Shown here one piece after another: positions 55,573 to 64,000 of a stretch of DNA of 64,000 nucleotides. The stretch covers positions 124,001 through 188,000 of the forward strand of contig JAOAIJ010000009.1 of assembly GCA_026414765.1 (NCBI GenBank), read 5' to 3'. The position numbers were made by a program, and so were the translations under genes. Position 1 is the first letter of the stretch; each line of letters starts with the position of its first letter. A model generated the notes under the pieces. The model had not been told where the DNA came from. It did no database searches and saw only the letters and a program-made list of their open reading frames with translations. This DNA comes from Clostridia bacterium (GTDB lineage: Bacteria > Bacillota > Clostridia > Acetivibrionales > DSM-27016).

Positions 55573-58101
55573 TCATAGTCCTGCTTTCTTAAACATATCT
55601 TCTACATCCAGAATCAGCGAAACCACCCCATCACCTAATATAGAGGCGCCTGACGCATAGTCTATGGAGTTGAACTCCGTTCCCAGAGGCTTTGATACTA
55701 TTTCCTGTCTGACTATAATCCTATCTACCGGAAACGCTAGAAGCTTTTGTTCCAGCTCTACTATGACCAACTCACACCGCTCCTTTCCTGCCTTACTTAT
55801 TTCTTCACCGAAGAATACCTCCGGCTGCAGTACAGGAATAACATGCTCCCTGAGCCTAACCGCTTTTGCTTTTCCCTGCATGATAACCCATTGCTTTTCA
55901 TCAACTATAAAAAATTCTTTTATAAACAGAGTAGGGACAATATATCTCCCGCCGCACACCTCGACGATGGTTCCATTCACAACTGCGAGGTTCATTGGAA
56001 TTCTGATTGTAAAGGTACACCCGTTTCCTGGACAGTTTTGGATTTCTACCCTTCCCCCTACTTTCTTTATTTCCTCTTCTACAACATTCATACCCACGCC
56101 ACGCCCTGAGATACTGTTGATTTTTTCCTGTGTAGAAAAGCCCGGCAAAAAAATGAACCGGATAATTTCTTCTTCGCTGTATTCCTCGTGTGTCTTAGTC
56201 ATTCCTAAAGCCTGAGCCTTTTTTAAAATTTTGCTGGTGTCAAGTCCCCTGCCATCATCCGATACCTCAACGTAAACATTCCCTCTTTTGCTATATGCCC
56301 TGATTGTAATCTGCCCTTCCGGCTTTTTCCCTTTCTCAAGCCGTTCCTGTTCTTCCTCGATTCCGTGGGAGACCGCATTTCTTACCAGATGCATCAGCGG
56401 ATCAAAGATTTTCTCAGCCGCACTTCGGTCGATCTCAGTATCCTCACCTTCAATGGATACTACAACACCCTTTTGTAGTTCTGCGGCTGTATCTCTGGCT
56501 ATTCTTGTCAGTCGATGCAGTGTCGATTTTACTTCTACCATTCTTAACGACATTGATAATGCCTGAATTCCTTTTATTATTTTCGCTGTACGGGATAATA
56601 TAGTCTGGGATCCCAAATCATAACTGCCGGTTTCCGAAGTCCTCTGCTCTAACTGAGAATTAAGAATAAGAAGTTCACCCAGCATATCCATCAGGTTGTC
56701 AACTTTCCCGACAGGTATACGGATAAACCCACTTTCAGCTTTTATAGCCGTATTTTCCTTCTTCTCAGTCACCTGACCCTGCTCTTTCAACGCCTGCAGC
56801 ATGTCATATGCATTAACCTTATTCTCTTTGACAGCCACCTGTCCAAATCTCAATTCCTGCTGACTCTCTCTCTGCTTATTAAGGATATCTTCAATATCCT
56901 TATCACTCACCAGACCCTTTCTTAGAAGAATATCGCCTATCCGCCGGTTTGGAGCTTCACACCTTGACTTGAGCATCAAAAGGTGCTCATCAAGCTTAGC
57001 TTGATAGTCACTATCCTCAAGCATTCCTGAAGTTTTAAAGCTTATTTCCAAACCCTTGCATACATAAGCCAACATTTCCATATCTTCTTCAGTAAGCTGC
57101 TGATTGTCTTCCAAAGCCGCGTTCAATGCCTTGACGAGTTCGGAAGCGGCTTTCTTTACAAATGAACATTCTTCAGGGAGGTCACTGGCAGCGATTCTTT
57201 CAAAATGCCCGATAATACTCCCGATAATTCGTCTGTGCGTCTCCCTGCTGCCGCAGTCCAGAATATGTACACCTATATCACTGAGGATTTTCAGTATTTC
57301 CTCCTCTTTTTCTTTCCTTTCCAGTTCACTTCTGACCTCATAAGGACTGATCTGTTGAAGGCTTACATCTATGACTTCTGCTATATTCCTGATCCCTGAG
57401 GCAATACTGTCAGCCTCTTTTTCCGTCAGCAATAGCAGCTCTATCTTATTCCATTCAAAATTGCAGGTATCATTCCTGAATTCTTCCTCAGACGGACGTT
57501 CCGGCTTCGAAAACACAATAGAACCATATCCGTCCAACTCTTCAAAAACCAGCCATGCCCGGACAGTTTTCATCATACAGTCGGGATCTATAGTGACGGT
57601 AATCTTGCAAACGGTAAAGCCCCTCCTGCAGTTTTCTTCAATTATCTGCAGCAATTCAGAATACTCCCTGCTTAAAGCATCATAGGTTTCAGTCTCGATG
57701 GCTTCCTTCCCCACATCGCCTTCTTTGCCGCCTTTTAGCTGCTCCAGCTTATTTTGCAGGATATCTGTATTGAGTCTTACATCCGACTCTGCATTGGAAA
57801 TAATCTCGATACAATCCTCCAGGAAATCATGGCAGGCAAACAGTATCCTGATGATATCCTCTGTCAATTCCCTATCGCCGTTCCGTACCTCCTGCAATAT
57901 GTCTTCCATGGTATGCATCACTTTCTCTATTTTCATGAAATTCATCGCAGCAGAGTTGCCTTTCATGGTATGAGCCACCCTGAAGATACTATTTATTACA
58001 CTTGCATCAGCGCCAGAATTCTGTATCTTGATCAATGCATCGTTTAATATTAAAAGGCTGTCTTTCATATCCTCCATATACCCGGATAGCATCTCTTTCA
58101 T
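55573..58101 (-). CDS. cheA: CheA histidine kinase with an embedded MshEN-type domain
   Basis: An 842-residue protein, longer than typical CheA (~650-700). P1: phospho-acceptor H44 in VAHTMKGNSAAM. A P2-like region ~140-255. Residues 387-410 and 418-441 are two 24-residue motifs (RIGDILLRKGL...Q and RFGQVAVKEN...Q) of the MshEN cyclic-di-GMP type, inserted before the dimerisation and ATPase domains. ATPase motifs: LVRNAVSHGIEEEQE (N), DDGRGLD (G1), GRGVGMNVVEEEIKK (G2). The C-terminal ~130 residues are the CheW-like P5. cheR is 22 bp upstream and cheB 12 bp downstream. Confidence 0.93.
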   Translation of the reverse strand: MKEMLSGYMEDMKDSLLILNDALIKIQNSGADASVINSIFRVAHTMKGNSAAMNFMKIEKVMHTMEDILQEVRNGDRELTEDIIRILFACHDFLEDCIEIISNAESDVRLNTDILQNKLEQLKGGKEGDVGKEAIETETYDALSREYSELLQIIEENCRRGFTVCKITVTIDPDCMMKTVRAWLVFEELDGYGSIVFSKPERPSEEEFRNDTCNFEWNKIELLLLTEKEADSIASGIRNIAEVIDVSLQQISPYEVRSELERKEKEEEILKILSDIGVHILDCGSRETHRRIIGSIIGHFERIAASDLPEECSFVKKAASELVKALNAALEDNQQLTEEDMEMLAYVCKGLEISFKTSGMLEDSDYQAKLDEHLLMLKSRCEAPNRRIGDILLRKGLVSDKDIEDILNKQRESQQELRFGQVAVKENKVNAYDMLQALKEQGQVTEKKENTAIKAESGFIRIPVGKVDNLMDMLGELLILNSQLEQRTSETGSYDLGSQTILSRTAKIIKGIQALSMSLRMVEVKSTLHRLTRIARDTAAELQKGVVVSIEGEDTEIDRSAAEKIFDPLMHLVRNAVSHGIEEEQERLEKGKKPEGQITIRAYSKRGNVYVEVSDDGRGLDTSKILKKAQALGMTKTHEEYSEEEIIRFIFLPGFSTQEKINSISGRGVGMNVVEEEIKKVGGRVEIQNCPGNGCTFTIRIPMNLAVVNGTIVEVCGGRYIVPTLFIKEFFIVDEKQWVIMQGKAKAVRLREHVIPVLQPEVFFGEEISKAGKERCELVIVELEQKLLAFPVDRIIVRQEIVSKPLGTEFNSIDYASGASILGDGVVSLILDVEDMFKKAGL

Positions 58102-58123
58102 ACTGACTCATCCTCCATAGAAC

Positions 58124-58939
58124 TCATATTGGCTTTTTCATATAGATTGAGGGCTTGTAACTTAGAAAATCATGTTTTTTATTGATAAGGCTCTCAGAAT
58201 GCCCAAGCAGCAGCAATCCACCAGGAACAAGCACCTTATGGAATATATCTATCAGCTTCTGTTGCATGTTTTGATCAAAATAAATCATTACGTTGCGGCA
58301 AAATACGATATCAAACCCGTGCCTGAAGCCATGTTCACCCATTAGGTTAAATATCCTGTACTTTATCGTGTTTAGAATGACATCCTTTACCCTGAAGTTT
58401 TCACCATCCTTAATGAAATACTTGTTAAGATACACTTGCGGTATACCCTCGCATTCGGTTTGCGAGTAAACGCCGGAAGCTGCCTTGGTCAATACCTTTG
58501 TACTGATGTCAGTTGCCAGAATCTTTATATCCATTCCCTCTTCCAGGAGCTCTTTTAACACCATTGCGATAGTAACAGGTTCTTGTCCAGTTGAGCAGCC
58601 CGCGCTCCATATACGCAATTCATTTTTGCGATTGATTCTGGGATTCTTTTGAAGGATATAAGAGAAATTATTTTTCAAATATTCGAAGTGATCGTTTTCG
58701 CGAAAAAATTCCGTAGTATTTGTTGTCATAATATTGATAAATTCTTGAATCTCATTTGCATCCCGCTGCTCTATTAACAAATCCAGGTGCTTTTCAGGAT
58801 TTTCTACCTGCCTCTTTCTCAGAAGCTTGAAAATTTTTGTCTGGATCAGGTGTTCTTTATGATTATCCAGCGATATCCCGGTCTTTTCCCTTAATATATC
58901 TATATATTCCCTACATATATCATCGCTCAGTTTATGCAC
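58124..58939 (-). CDS. cheR: CheR chemotaxis methyltransferase
   Basis: A 271-residue protein starting at a GTG (58939) with GGAGGG upstream. The N-terminal helical domain is followed by TTEFFRENDHFE, the SAM-binding IWSAGCSTGQEP (~110-121) and FDIVFCRNVMIYFD. It methylates receptor glutamates. First gene of the chemosensory operon. Confidence 0.93.
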   Translation of the reverse strand: MHKLSDDICREYIDILREKTGISLDNHKEHLIQTKIFKLLRKRQVENPEKHLDLLIEQRDANEIQEFINIMTTNTTEFFRENDHFEYLKNNFSYILQKNPRINRKNELRIWSAGCSTGQEPVTIAMVLKELLEEGMDIKILATDISTKVLTKAASGVYSQTECEGIPQVYLNKYFIKDGENFRVKDVILNTIKYRIFNLMGEHGFRHGFDIVFCRNVMIYFDQNMQQKLIDIFHKVLVPGGLLLLGHSESLINKKHDFLSYKPSIYMKKPI

Positions 58940-59524
58940 GGTATCCCTCCATATGCTGAATTTGATGGAATAATGTTATGAAACAGCATTAATCAGAAGA
59001 AACGAAAGATAACCCTGATGTTTTTTTGTGATGCTCCAAGCTCATATGTCTTTCTTGGAGCTGCTTGTCATTATTTCGATTTTTACCACGTATTAAGGGA
59101 AAATAAACACAGTTTTATTTTAAGAGCAAATTATACGCTTTATGTAAAGTAATAAATCAAGATACATAGATACGTAAAATCAGAAACGGCAGATAAAAAA
59201 CCGTGAACGCAATAATAGATTTCTTAAACCTTCAAACCATTACAACTAATTATGGAAAATATCAAAATACAGTAACAAGAACATTAGAATCTGGAAAAAC
59301 AAAAGATGTTAATTTATGAATTCACTTAAGAAATAAAAAGAACAACACACAATTTTTCAACTGTAAACTATTTTTATTATAAAGCAATGTTCTCTAAGAA
59401 TCAATACTTTTATGACGTACTACACAGTCATGTATGCTGCCAATATCCTTCTACATGTAATTCTTATGAGTCACATTCCAGACAATCGTCAAGCTTATAG
59501 CAGTCAAATCAGATTAAGTAGAAC
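58940..59524. other. Large intergenic region between the che operon and the MarR gene
   Basis: About 585 bp, A+T-rich, non-coding on either strand as far as I can judge. It holds a hairpin (GCTCCAAG/CTTGGAGC, 59033-59061) without a T-run, and presumably the cheR promoter, which I could not assign. No RNA gene or riboswitch recognised. Confidence 0.5.
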
Positions 59525-59553
59525 TTGACAAGAGTCTATCTGCGCATTAAAAT
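59525..59553 (+). promoter_or_regulatory. Promoter of the marR-ABC exporter operon
   Basis: TTGACA (59525-59530) and TAAAAT (59548-59553) separated by exactly 17 bp. The -10 box lies inside the palindromic operator, so a bound repressor would block RNA polymerase. Confidence 0.85.
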
Positions 59554-59594
59554 AATTCGTATGCGAATTATTTTAATGCGAAATATTTTAATGC
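59543..59594 (+). promoter_or_regulatory. Palindromic MarR operator with an extra half-site
   Basis: A perfect 17-bp inverted repeat (59543-59559 with 59564-59580; core half-site TTTTAATGC / GCATTAAAA) with a 4-nt centre. A further copy of the half-site (TTTTAATGC, 59586-59594) follows. The dyad overlaps the -10 box and precedes marR by 52 bp. Confidence 0.8.
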
Positions 59595-59631
59595 TAAATG
59601 TTTGTACACGAAGTAGCTGAGGGGTGAGTTA

Positions 59632-60072
59632 ATGGAGTCATTAAACAGAAGTATAGAGGTCGGAAGACTTTTCAGGGAAGTCATTTCCCTCATGCACCAA
59701 AAAATGGACAGAGTTTTTGAAAGCATGGGTATCACTGCACCTCAAGGGATGATTTTAAGCATCCTAATCAAAAAAGGAAAGATGAAAATAAGCGAACTGA
59801 GCGAACAAATTTTTCTGTCAAACAGTACTGTATCCGGGATAATAGACAGGCTTGAAAACCAGGGGATTGTTGAAAGAGAAAGAAGTATGGATGATAAGAG
59901 GGTAGTATACGTAAAACTATCACCCAAGGCTGATGAAATGCACAAGGACTTTCATCAGATAGTAGAAGCAAAATGGGAAAAATTAATTAAGAAAGGAACA
60001 CAAGAGGATCTGGAAAAAATTTTGGAAGGGTTGAATACGCTCAAGCGGTTGCTAAGTGAACCAAAAAAATAA
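59632..60072 (+). CDS. MarR-family transcriptional regulator
   Basis: A 146-residue protein with the winged helix-turn-helix typical of MarR (MKISELSEQIFLSNSTVSG, residues ~51-69, and the wing DRLENQGIVERERSMDDKR). Start behind GAGGGG. The two exporter half-transporter genes follow 187 bp later on the same strand, so it likely represses itself and them until a ligand (a toxic compound) releases it. Confidence 0.9.
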   Translation: MESLNRSIEVGRLFREVISLMHQKMDRVFESMGITAPQGMILSILIKKGKMKISELSEQIFLSNSTVSGIIDRLENQGIVERERSMDDKRVVYVKLSPKADEMHKDFHQIVEAKWEKLIKKGTQEDLEKILEGLNTLKRLLSEPKK

Positions 60073-60259
60073 TTTTGTGTGTTTGGTTTACAGCAAATTC
60101 GGCTGTCCCATGCTCAATTCGCAAGTTATGCGGGCACCTGAACATATAATGTAAATCAAAATCACAATTGATATAGATTTAATGATTAAAGAAATTGGAT
60201 TTGTTATTTCCAATAGCAAAAGTGTACAAATATATATAGCATCCAGGAGATGATGATTA

Positions 60260-61987
60260 ATGCTTCGATTGTATAAGTTTTTAAAACCATACTCAGCTTT
60301 AATAGCCGGGGTTTTGATATTGATTTTTTTGCAGACCCTTGCTGATTTATATTTACCGACCTTAATGTCTGATATTGTAAACAAAGGCATAATGATAGGC
60401 GATACAGGCTATATCTATAAAGTAGGGGGATTAATGCTGCTTATAGCAGCCGGCGGAACCATATGTGCAATTATTGCCAGCTTTTTGTCGTCAAAAGCTT
60501 CCATGGGCTTGGGCAAAATCCTCCGCAACAAGGTTTTCAACCGTGTGGAGAGCTATTCCCTGCACGAATTTGATAAACTTGGAACCTCTACACTTATTAC
60601 AAGAACTACAAACGATATTACTCAAATCCAGATGGTTACCATAATGATTATGAGAATGATGATCAGTGCCCCAATGATGGCTATAGGCGGTATTATTCTG
60701 GCATTATCCAAGGACAGGACTCTGACCTGGGTACTCGCTGTAGCAATTCCTGTTTTAGGAGGTACTATAGCTTTAATTGCATCAAAAGGTATACCTCTGT
60801 TTAAGCAAATGCAGGTAAAGCTGGATAAAATCAACCTGGTTTTACGTGAAAACCTCACAGGAATCAGGGTTATCCGTGCATTCAACCGTGATGAACACGA
60901 AAAAGCCCGTTTTGAAGCTGCAAATGCAGATTTAACCGATAACTATATTAAAGTCAATAAAATAATGGCCTTTATGATGCCTTCCCTGATGATGGTTATG
61001 AACCTGACCACCATCTCCATATTATGGTTCGGTGGAATAAGGATTGACAATGGGGATATGGACCTGGGATCACTCCTTGCATTCATTCAATACGCAATGC
61101 AAATAATGTTTTCCATGCTTATGCTCTCAATGATGTTCATAATGGTTCCCCGCGCTCAGGCTGCCGCTATAAGGATTAATGAAGTCCTTGATACAGTTCC
61201 GGAAATCGAGGATCCAAAGCAGGTAAAGACAGCAGGTAAAGAAAAAGGTTATGTTGAATTCAGGAATGTTTCCTTCAGTTACCATGGTGCAGAAGAGCCT
61301 GCTTTGCAGAATATCTCTTTCAGCGCAAAACCCGGAGAAGTTACCGCGATTATCGGTGGAACAGGTTCAGGCAAATCAACGCTTATAAACCTCATTCCCC
61401 GCTTTTATGATGTAGACAGCGGAAGTGTTCTTGTTGACAATATGGATGTACGGGAAATGTCTCAGGAAGCACTTCGTGCAAAGATCGGTTTTATACCTCA
61501 GAAAGCAGTCCTGTTTTCAGGTACTGTAACCGAAAATATCAAATATGGTAATGACAATGCTACCAATGAAGAGGTAAAACACGCCGCCGAAATTGCTCAA
61601 GCTTTGGAGTTTATTTCCGGAATGAAGGAAGGGTTTGATACTGTAATAGCCCAGGGCGGTACAAATGTATCCGGAGGACAGAAGCAGCGGCTTTCCATCG
61701 CCCGGGCGCTTATAAGAAGACCGGAGATATATATTTTCGACGACAGCTTTTCAGCACTGGATTTTAAAACAGATGCCATGCTTCGTGCAGCACTTAAAAA
61801 TGAAATTGCTGATGCTACAGTGCTGATTGTCGCTCAAAGGGTTGGAACAGTTATGGATGCAGACCGTATTATTGTTTTGGATGAAGGACGTATAGCGGGC
61901 ATCGGTACCCATAGAGAGCTTTTAAATACCTGCGAGGTGTACCGTGAAATTGTATCCTCACAGTTGTCAGAGGAGGAATTAGCATGA
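60260..61987 (+). CDS. Heterodimeric ABC exporter, subunit 1 (non-canonical ATPase site)
   Basis: A 575-residue half-transporter with six membrane segments (to ~310) and one ATPase domain. Walker A is GGTGSGKST (~366-374), signature VSGGQKQR (~470), Walker B IYIFDDSFSALD with Asp where the catalytic Glu is normally found. That is the mark of the degenerate site in heterodimeric multidrug exporters (BmrC/TmrA type). The gene overlaps the next subunit by 4 bp (ATGA). Start behind AGGAG. It exports a compound sensed by the MarR upstream. Confidence 0.9.
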   Translation: MLRLYKFLKPYSALIAGVLILIFLQTLADLYLPTLMSDIVNKGIMIGDTGYIYKVGGLMLLIAAGGTICAIIASFLSSKASMGLGKILRNKVFNRVESYSLHEFDKLGTSTLITRTTNDITQIQMVTIMIMRMMISAPMMAIGGIILALSKDRTLTWVLAVAIPVLGGTIALIASKGIPLFKQMQVKLDKINLVLRENLTGIRVIRAFNRDEHEKARFEAANADLTDNYIKVNKIMAFMMPSLMMVMNLTTISILWFGGIRIDNGDMDLGSLLAFIQYAMQIMFSMLMLSMMFIMVPRAQAAAIRINEVLDTVPEIEDPKQVKTAGKEKGYVEFRNVSFSYHGAEEPALQNISFSAKPGEVTAIIGGTGSGKSTLINLIPRFYDVDSGSVLVDNMDVREMSQEALRAKIGFIPQKAVLFSGTVTENIKYGNDNATNEEVKHAAEIAQALEFISGMKEGFDTVIAQGGTNVSGGQKQRLSIARALIRRPEIYIFDDSFSALDFKTDAMLRAALKNEIADATVLIVAQRVGTVMDADRIIVLDEGRIAGIGTHRELLNTCEVYREIVSSQLSEEELA

Positions 61988-64000
61988 GTGGAGTAGGTAC
62001 AGAAAAAAGAACTGTTCAAAGGCCGAGAGGAGGTGCACACGGAGGAGGTCCTGGAGGTGCTCTTGGAATGCCCGTTGAGAAAGCTAAGAATTTCAAGGGA
62101 ACACTCAAGAGATTGCTTGGTTACCTGAAACCTCATAAAGTAAACCTCATTGCTGTACTTATATTTGCAATTATTGGAATGGGTTTCACAGTTATATCAC
62201 CCAAAATTACCGGTAAGGCTATGAACAAGCTGACAGATGGCATTTCTGCAAGGATGGTCTTAAAGGAGATTTCCGGCCAACAGAAGAAATTTCAGGAGCA
62301 GATAAAGCTGCAAATGCAAAAAGGTACTCAGTCACAACAGAATGCTAGCCAGCTGGACCCTGAAGCGTTGAAGGCTATTCAGGAAATGATGCAGCTGCCT
62401 TTACTGGATACAATCGAAGATCCCGAACAAAAGGCCGAAATATGCAAGAAACTGATGTCTTTAAGCAAAAAGCTGCCAAATGCCACTCAGGCTTCAGAAG
62501 GCCAGCAGAAAATGAACTATTCGGAAGAACAGATAGACAGAGTAATAAAAGCAATAGAAGAAACTGACGGCAAAGTGGATTATACGTATATCGGAAGAAT
62601 ACTTCTGATATTATTGGGTTTCTACTTATTGAGTTCAGCTTTCACTTTTATCATGCAGTATGTTATGTCTGGCGTCGCTCAAAAAACAGTATATAATATG
62701 CGTAAGGACGTAGACAACAAACTACCCAGATTGCCACTCAAGTATTTTGACTCAAAGACCCATGGAGAAATTTTAAGCCGCGTGACCAATGATATAGATA
62801 CTATATCTCAGACGCTGCAGCAAAGTTTGACCCAGTTGATTACTTCCATTGTACAGATTCTTGGCTACATCATAATGATGCTGACCATAAGTCCGGTGCT
62901 GACACTAATAGTGCTTGCTACACTGCCGCTTTACATTTTCTCAACAGCTTTTGTTGCAAAAAAATCACAGAAATACTTCGCAGCACAGCAAAAAGAACTC
63001 GGACAGCTCAGCAGCCATGTTGAAGAAATGTATACCGGACACAAAATAGTAAAAGCCTTTGGTCATGAAAAAGATTCTATTGAAAAATTCAGCGGAATAA
63101 ATGACAAACTGTATGAATCTGGCTGGAAAGCACAGTTCGTATCAGGTATAATGTTTCCTCTGATGAATTTTGTAAGCAATTTGGGGTATGTACTGATTTG
63201 TATTGTGGGCGGACTGTGGATGACCAAAAACAGACTTAATCTGGGAGACATCACAGCATTCATCCAATACTCAAGATCATTTACCATGCCTATAGTGCAG
63301 ACTGCAAACATCGCAAATATCATTCAATCTACAATTGCATGTGCTGAAAGGGTTTTTGAAATACTTGACGAGCAGGAGGAAATCCCTGACAGTCCGGATG
63401 CCAAAGTAATAAAGCTGCCAAAGGGCGAGGTTGAGTTTAAAAATGTTAAATTCAGCTATAAGGAAACAGAGCCCCTTATAGAAAGCATGAACCTTGATGT
63501 AAAACAAGGCCATACCATTGCTATTGTAGGTCCTACTGGTGCGGGTAAAACTACTCTTGTAAATCTGTTGATGCGTTTTTACGAAATCAATGAGGGAAAA
63601 ATTACAATTGACGGTATAGATATAAGAGATATCAAGCGAGGCGCTTTAAGGAGTATGTTCGGTATGGTGCTTCAGGATACATGGCTTTTTAACGGAACGA
63701 TAAAAGATAATATTGCATATGGCCGTGAAGGTGCAACTATGGATGAAATTGTAAGGGCTGCCAAAGCAGCTCATGCAGACCACTTTATCAGAACACTGCC
63801 TGACGGTTACAATACAATATTAAATGAGGAAGCCACCAATATATCTCAAGGGCAAAAGCAGCTACTTACTATAGCACGTGCAATACTGGCTGACCCTGCT
63901 ATCCTTATTCTTGATGAGGCTACCAGCAGCGTTGACACAAGGACGGAAGTTTTGATACAGAAAGCTATGGCAAACCTTATGAAGGACAGAACTAGCTTTG
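61984..64000 (+). CDS. Heterodimeric ABC exporter, subunit 2 (partial, C-terminus off the right edge)
   Basis: The first 672 codons are visible. The N-terminus is a Gly-rich tail. Between membrane segments 1 and 2 is an insert of ~120 residues (~80-195), rich in Gln/Lys/Glu, as found in the second subunit of heterodimeric exporters. Walker A GPTGAGKTT (~517), signature ISQGQKQLL (~620) in place of LSGGQ, and Walker B ILILDEATSSVD with the catalytic Glu. Its Glu and the VSGGQ of subunit 1 would form the one active ATP site. Overlaps subunit 1 by 4 bp. Confidence 0.9.
   Translation, partial: MSGVGTEKRTVQRPRGGAHGGGPGGALGMPVEKAKNFKGTLKRLLGYLKPHKVNLIAVLIFAIIGMGFTVISPKITGKAMNKLTDGISARMVLKEISGQQKKFQEQIKLQMQKGTQSQQNASQLDPEALKAIQEMMQLPLLDTIEDPEQKAEICKKLMSLSKKLPNATQASEGQQKMNYSEEQIDRVIKAIEETDGKVDYTYIGRILLILLGFYLLSSAFTFIMQYVMSGVAQKTVYNMRKDVDNKLPRLPLKYFDSKTHGEILSRVTNDIDTISQTLQQSLTQLITSIVQILGYIIMMLTISPVLTLIVLATLPLYIFSTAFVAKKSQKYFAAQQKELGQLSSHVEEMYTGHKIVKAFGHEKDSIEKFSGINDKLYESGWKAQFVSGIMFPLMNFVSNLGYVLICIVGGLWMTKNRLNLGDITAFIQYSRSFTMPIVQTANIANIIQSTIACAERVFEILDEQEEIPDSPDAKVIKLPKGEVEFKNVKFSYKETEPLIESMNLDVKQGHTIAIVGPTGAGKTTLVNLLMRFYEINEGKITIDGIDIRDIKRGALRSMFGMVLQDTWLFNGTIKDNIAYGREGATMDEIVRAAKAAHADHFIRTLPDGYNTILNEEATNISQGQKQLLTIARAILADPAILILDEATSSVDTRTEVLIQKAMANLMKDRTSF

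Noticed and set aside
55664..56215. Plus-strand open frame (183 codons) opposite cheA
   Set aside because: Antisense to conserved P5 and ATPase motifs of CheA; composition is that of a shadow frame.

Overview
The window reads as chromosomal DNA of an A+T-rich, endospore-forming, flagellated or otherwise chemotactic member of the Clostridia (Firmicutes). Pointers are strong AGGAGG-type ribosome sites, sigma-A promoters, GTG/TTG starts, a Bacillus-type spore-coat transglutaminase (tgl), a YkpA-like ABC-F protein, preQ1-I and lysine-type riboswitches, and a CheA/CheB/CheR/CheW set. I see no rRNA, tRNA, CRISPR array, insertion sequence or prophage. The genus cannot be fixed from sequence alone; a cellulolytic-clostridia-like genome (Ruminiclostridium/Acetivibrio type) is a guess.

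Layout. 1-2.9 kb: a TetR-controlled redox group (TetR, flavodoxin-ferredoxin fusion, FMN-binding membrane protein) and a half-size EamA transporter. 3.2-5.0 kb: an SH3-type lipoprotein and a HAD phosphatase. 5.2-8.1 kb: a transporter and an FAD oxidoreductase behind a leader that looks like a lysine riboswitch with a terminator. 8.3-10.8 kb: an amidase and an AraC/GyrI-like regulator. 10.8-14.1 kb: a multi-domain signalling protein (receiver, PAS, HPt, ATPase, CheX) with a receiver-STAS partner. 14.2-21 kb: a small L,D-transpeptidase, a DUF362 ferredoxin, a free-standing condensation-domain protein, a GT4 glycosyltransferase and an ABC-F protein. 21.2-22 kb: preQ1-I riboswitch and queT. 22.2-28.1 kb: a MASE3-like histidine kinase and the ppx-ppk pair for polyphosphate. 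28.2-30.1 kb: an unknown gene translationally coupled to tgl. 30-33 kb: an acyl-CoA synthetase and a hemolysin-III-type membrane protein.

33.3-41.5 kb holds two large secreted proteases in tandem, a subtilisin-like S8 enzyme with nine FlgD-like Ig repeats and an M6 metalloprotease with six of the same type. 41.6-43.8 kb: cold-shock protein and DEAD-box helicase, read divergently. 44.9-46.2 kb: a CheY and a CheX-like protein whose N-terminus is four MshEN-type repeats. 46.3-49.2 kb: an atypical SecA with a C-terminal membrane helix and a small cysteine-rich membrane protein. 49.3-51.1 kb: deoC followed upstream by the wreck of a nucleoside importer, in which two internal deletions have removed most of the binding protein, half of the ATPase and the permeases. 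51.2-52.1 kb: phosphatidylserine decarboxylase.

52.3-58.9 kb is a compact chemosensory operon (cheR-cheA-cheB-cheW-mcp). Its CheA contains an MshEN-type module, the same motif as the CheX-like protein 10 kb away, so both parts may be tuned by cyclic di-GMP. The window ends with a MarR-regulated heterodimeric ABC exporter, whose promoter overlaps a long palindromic operator.
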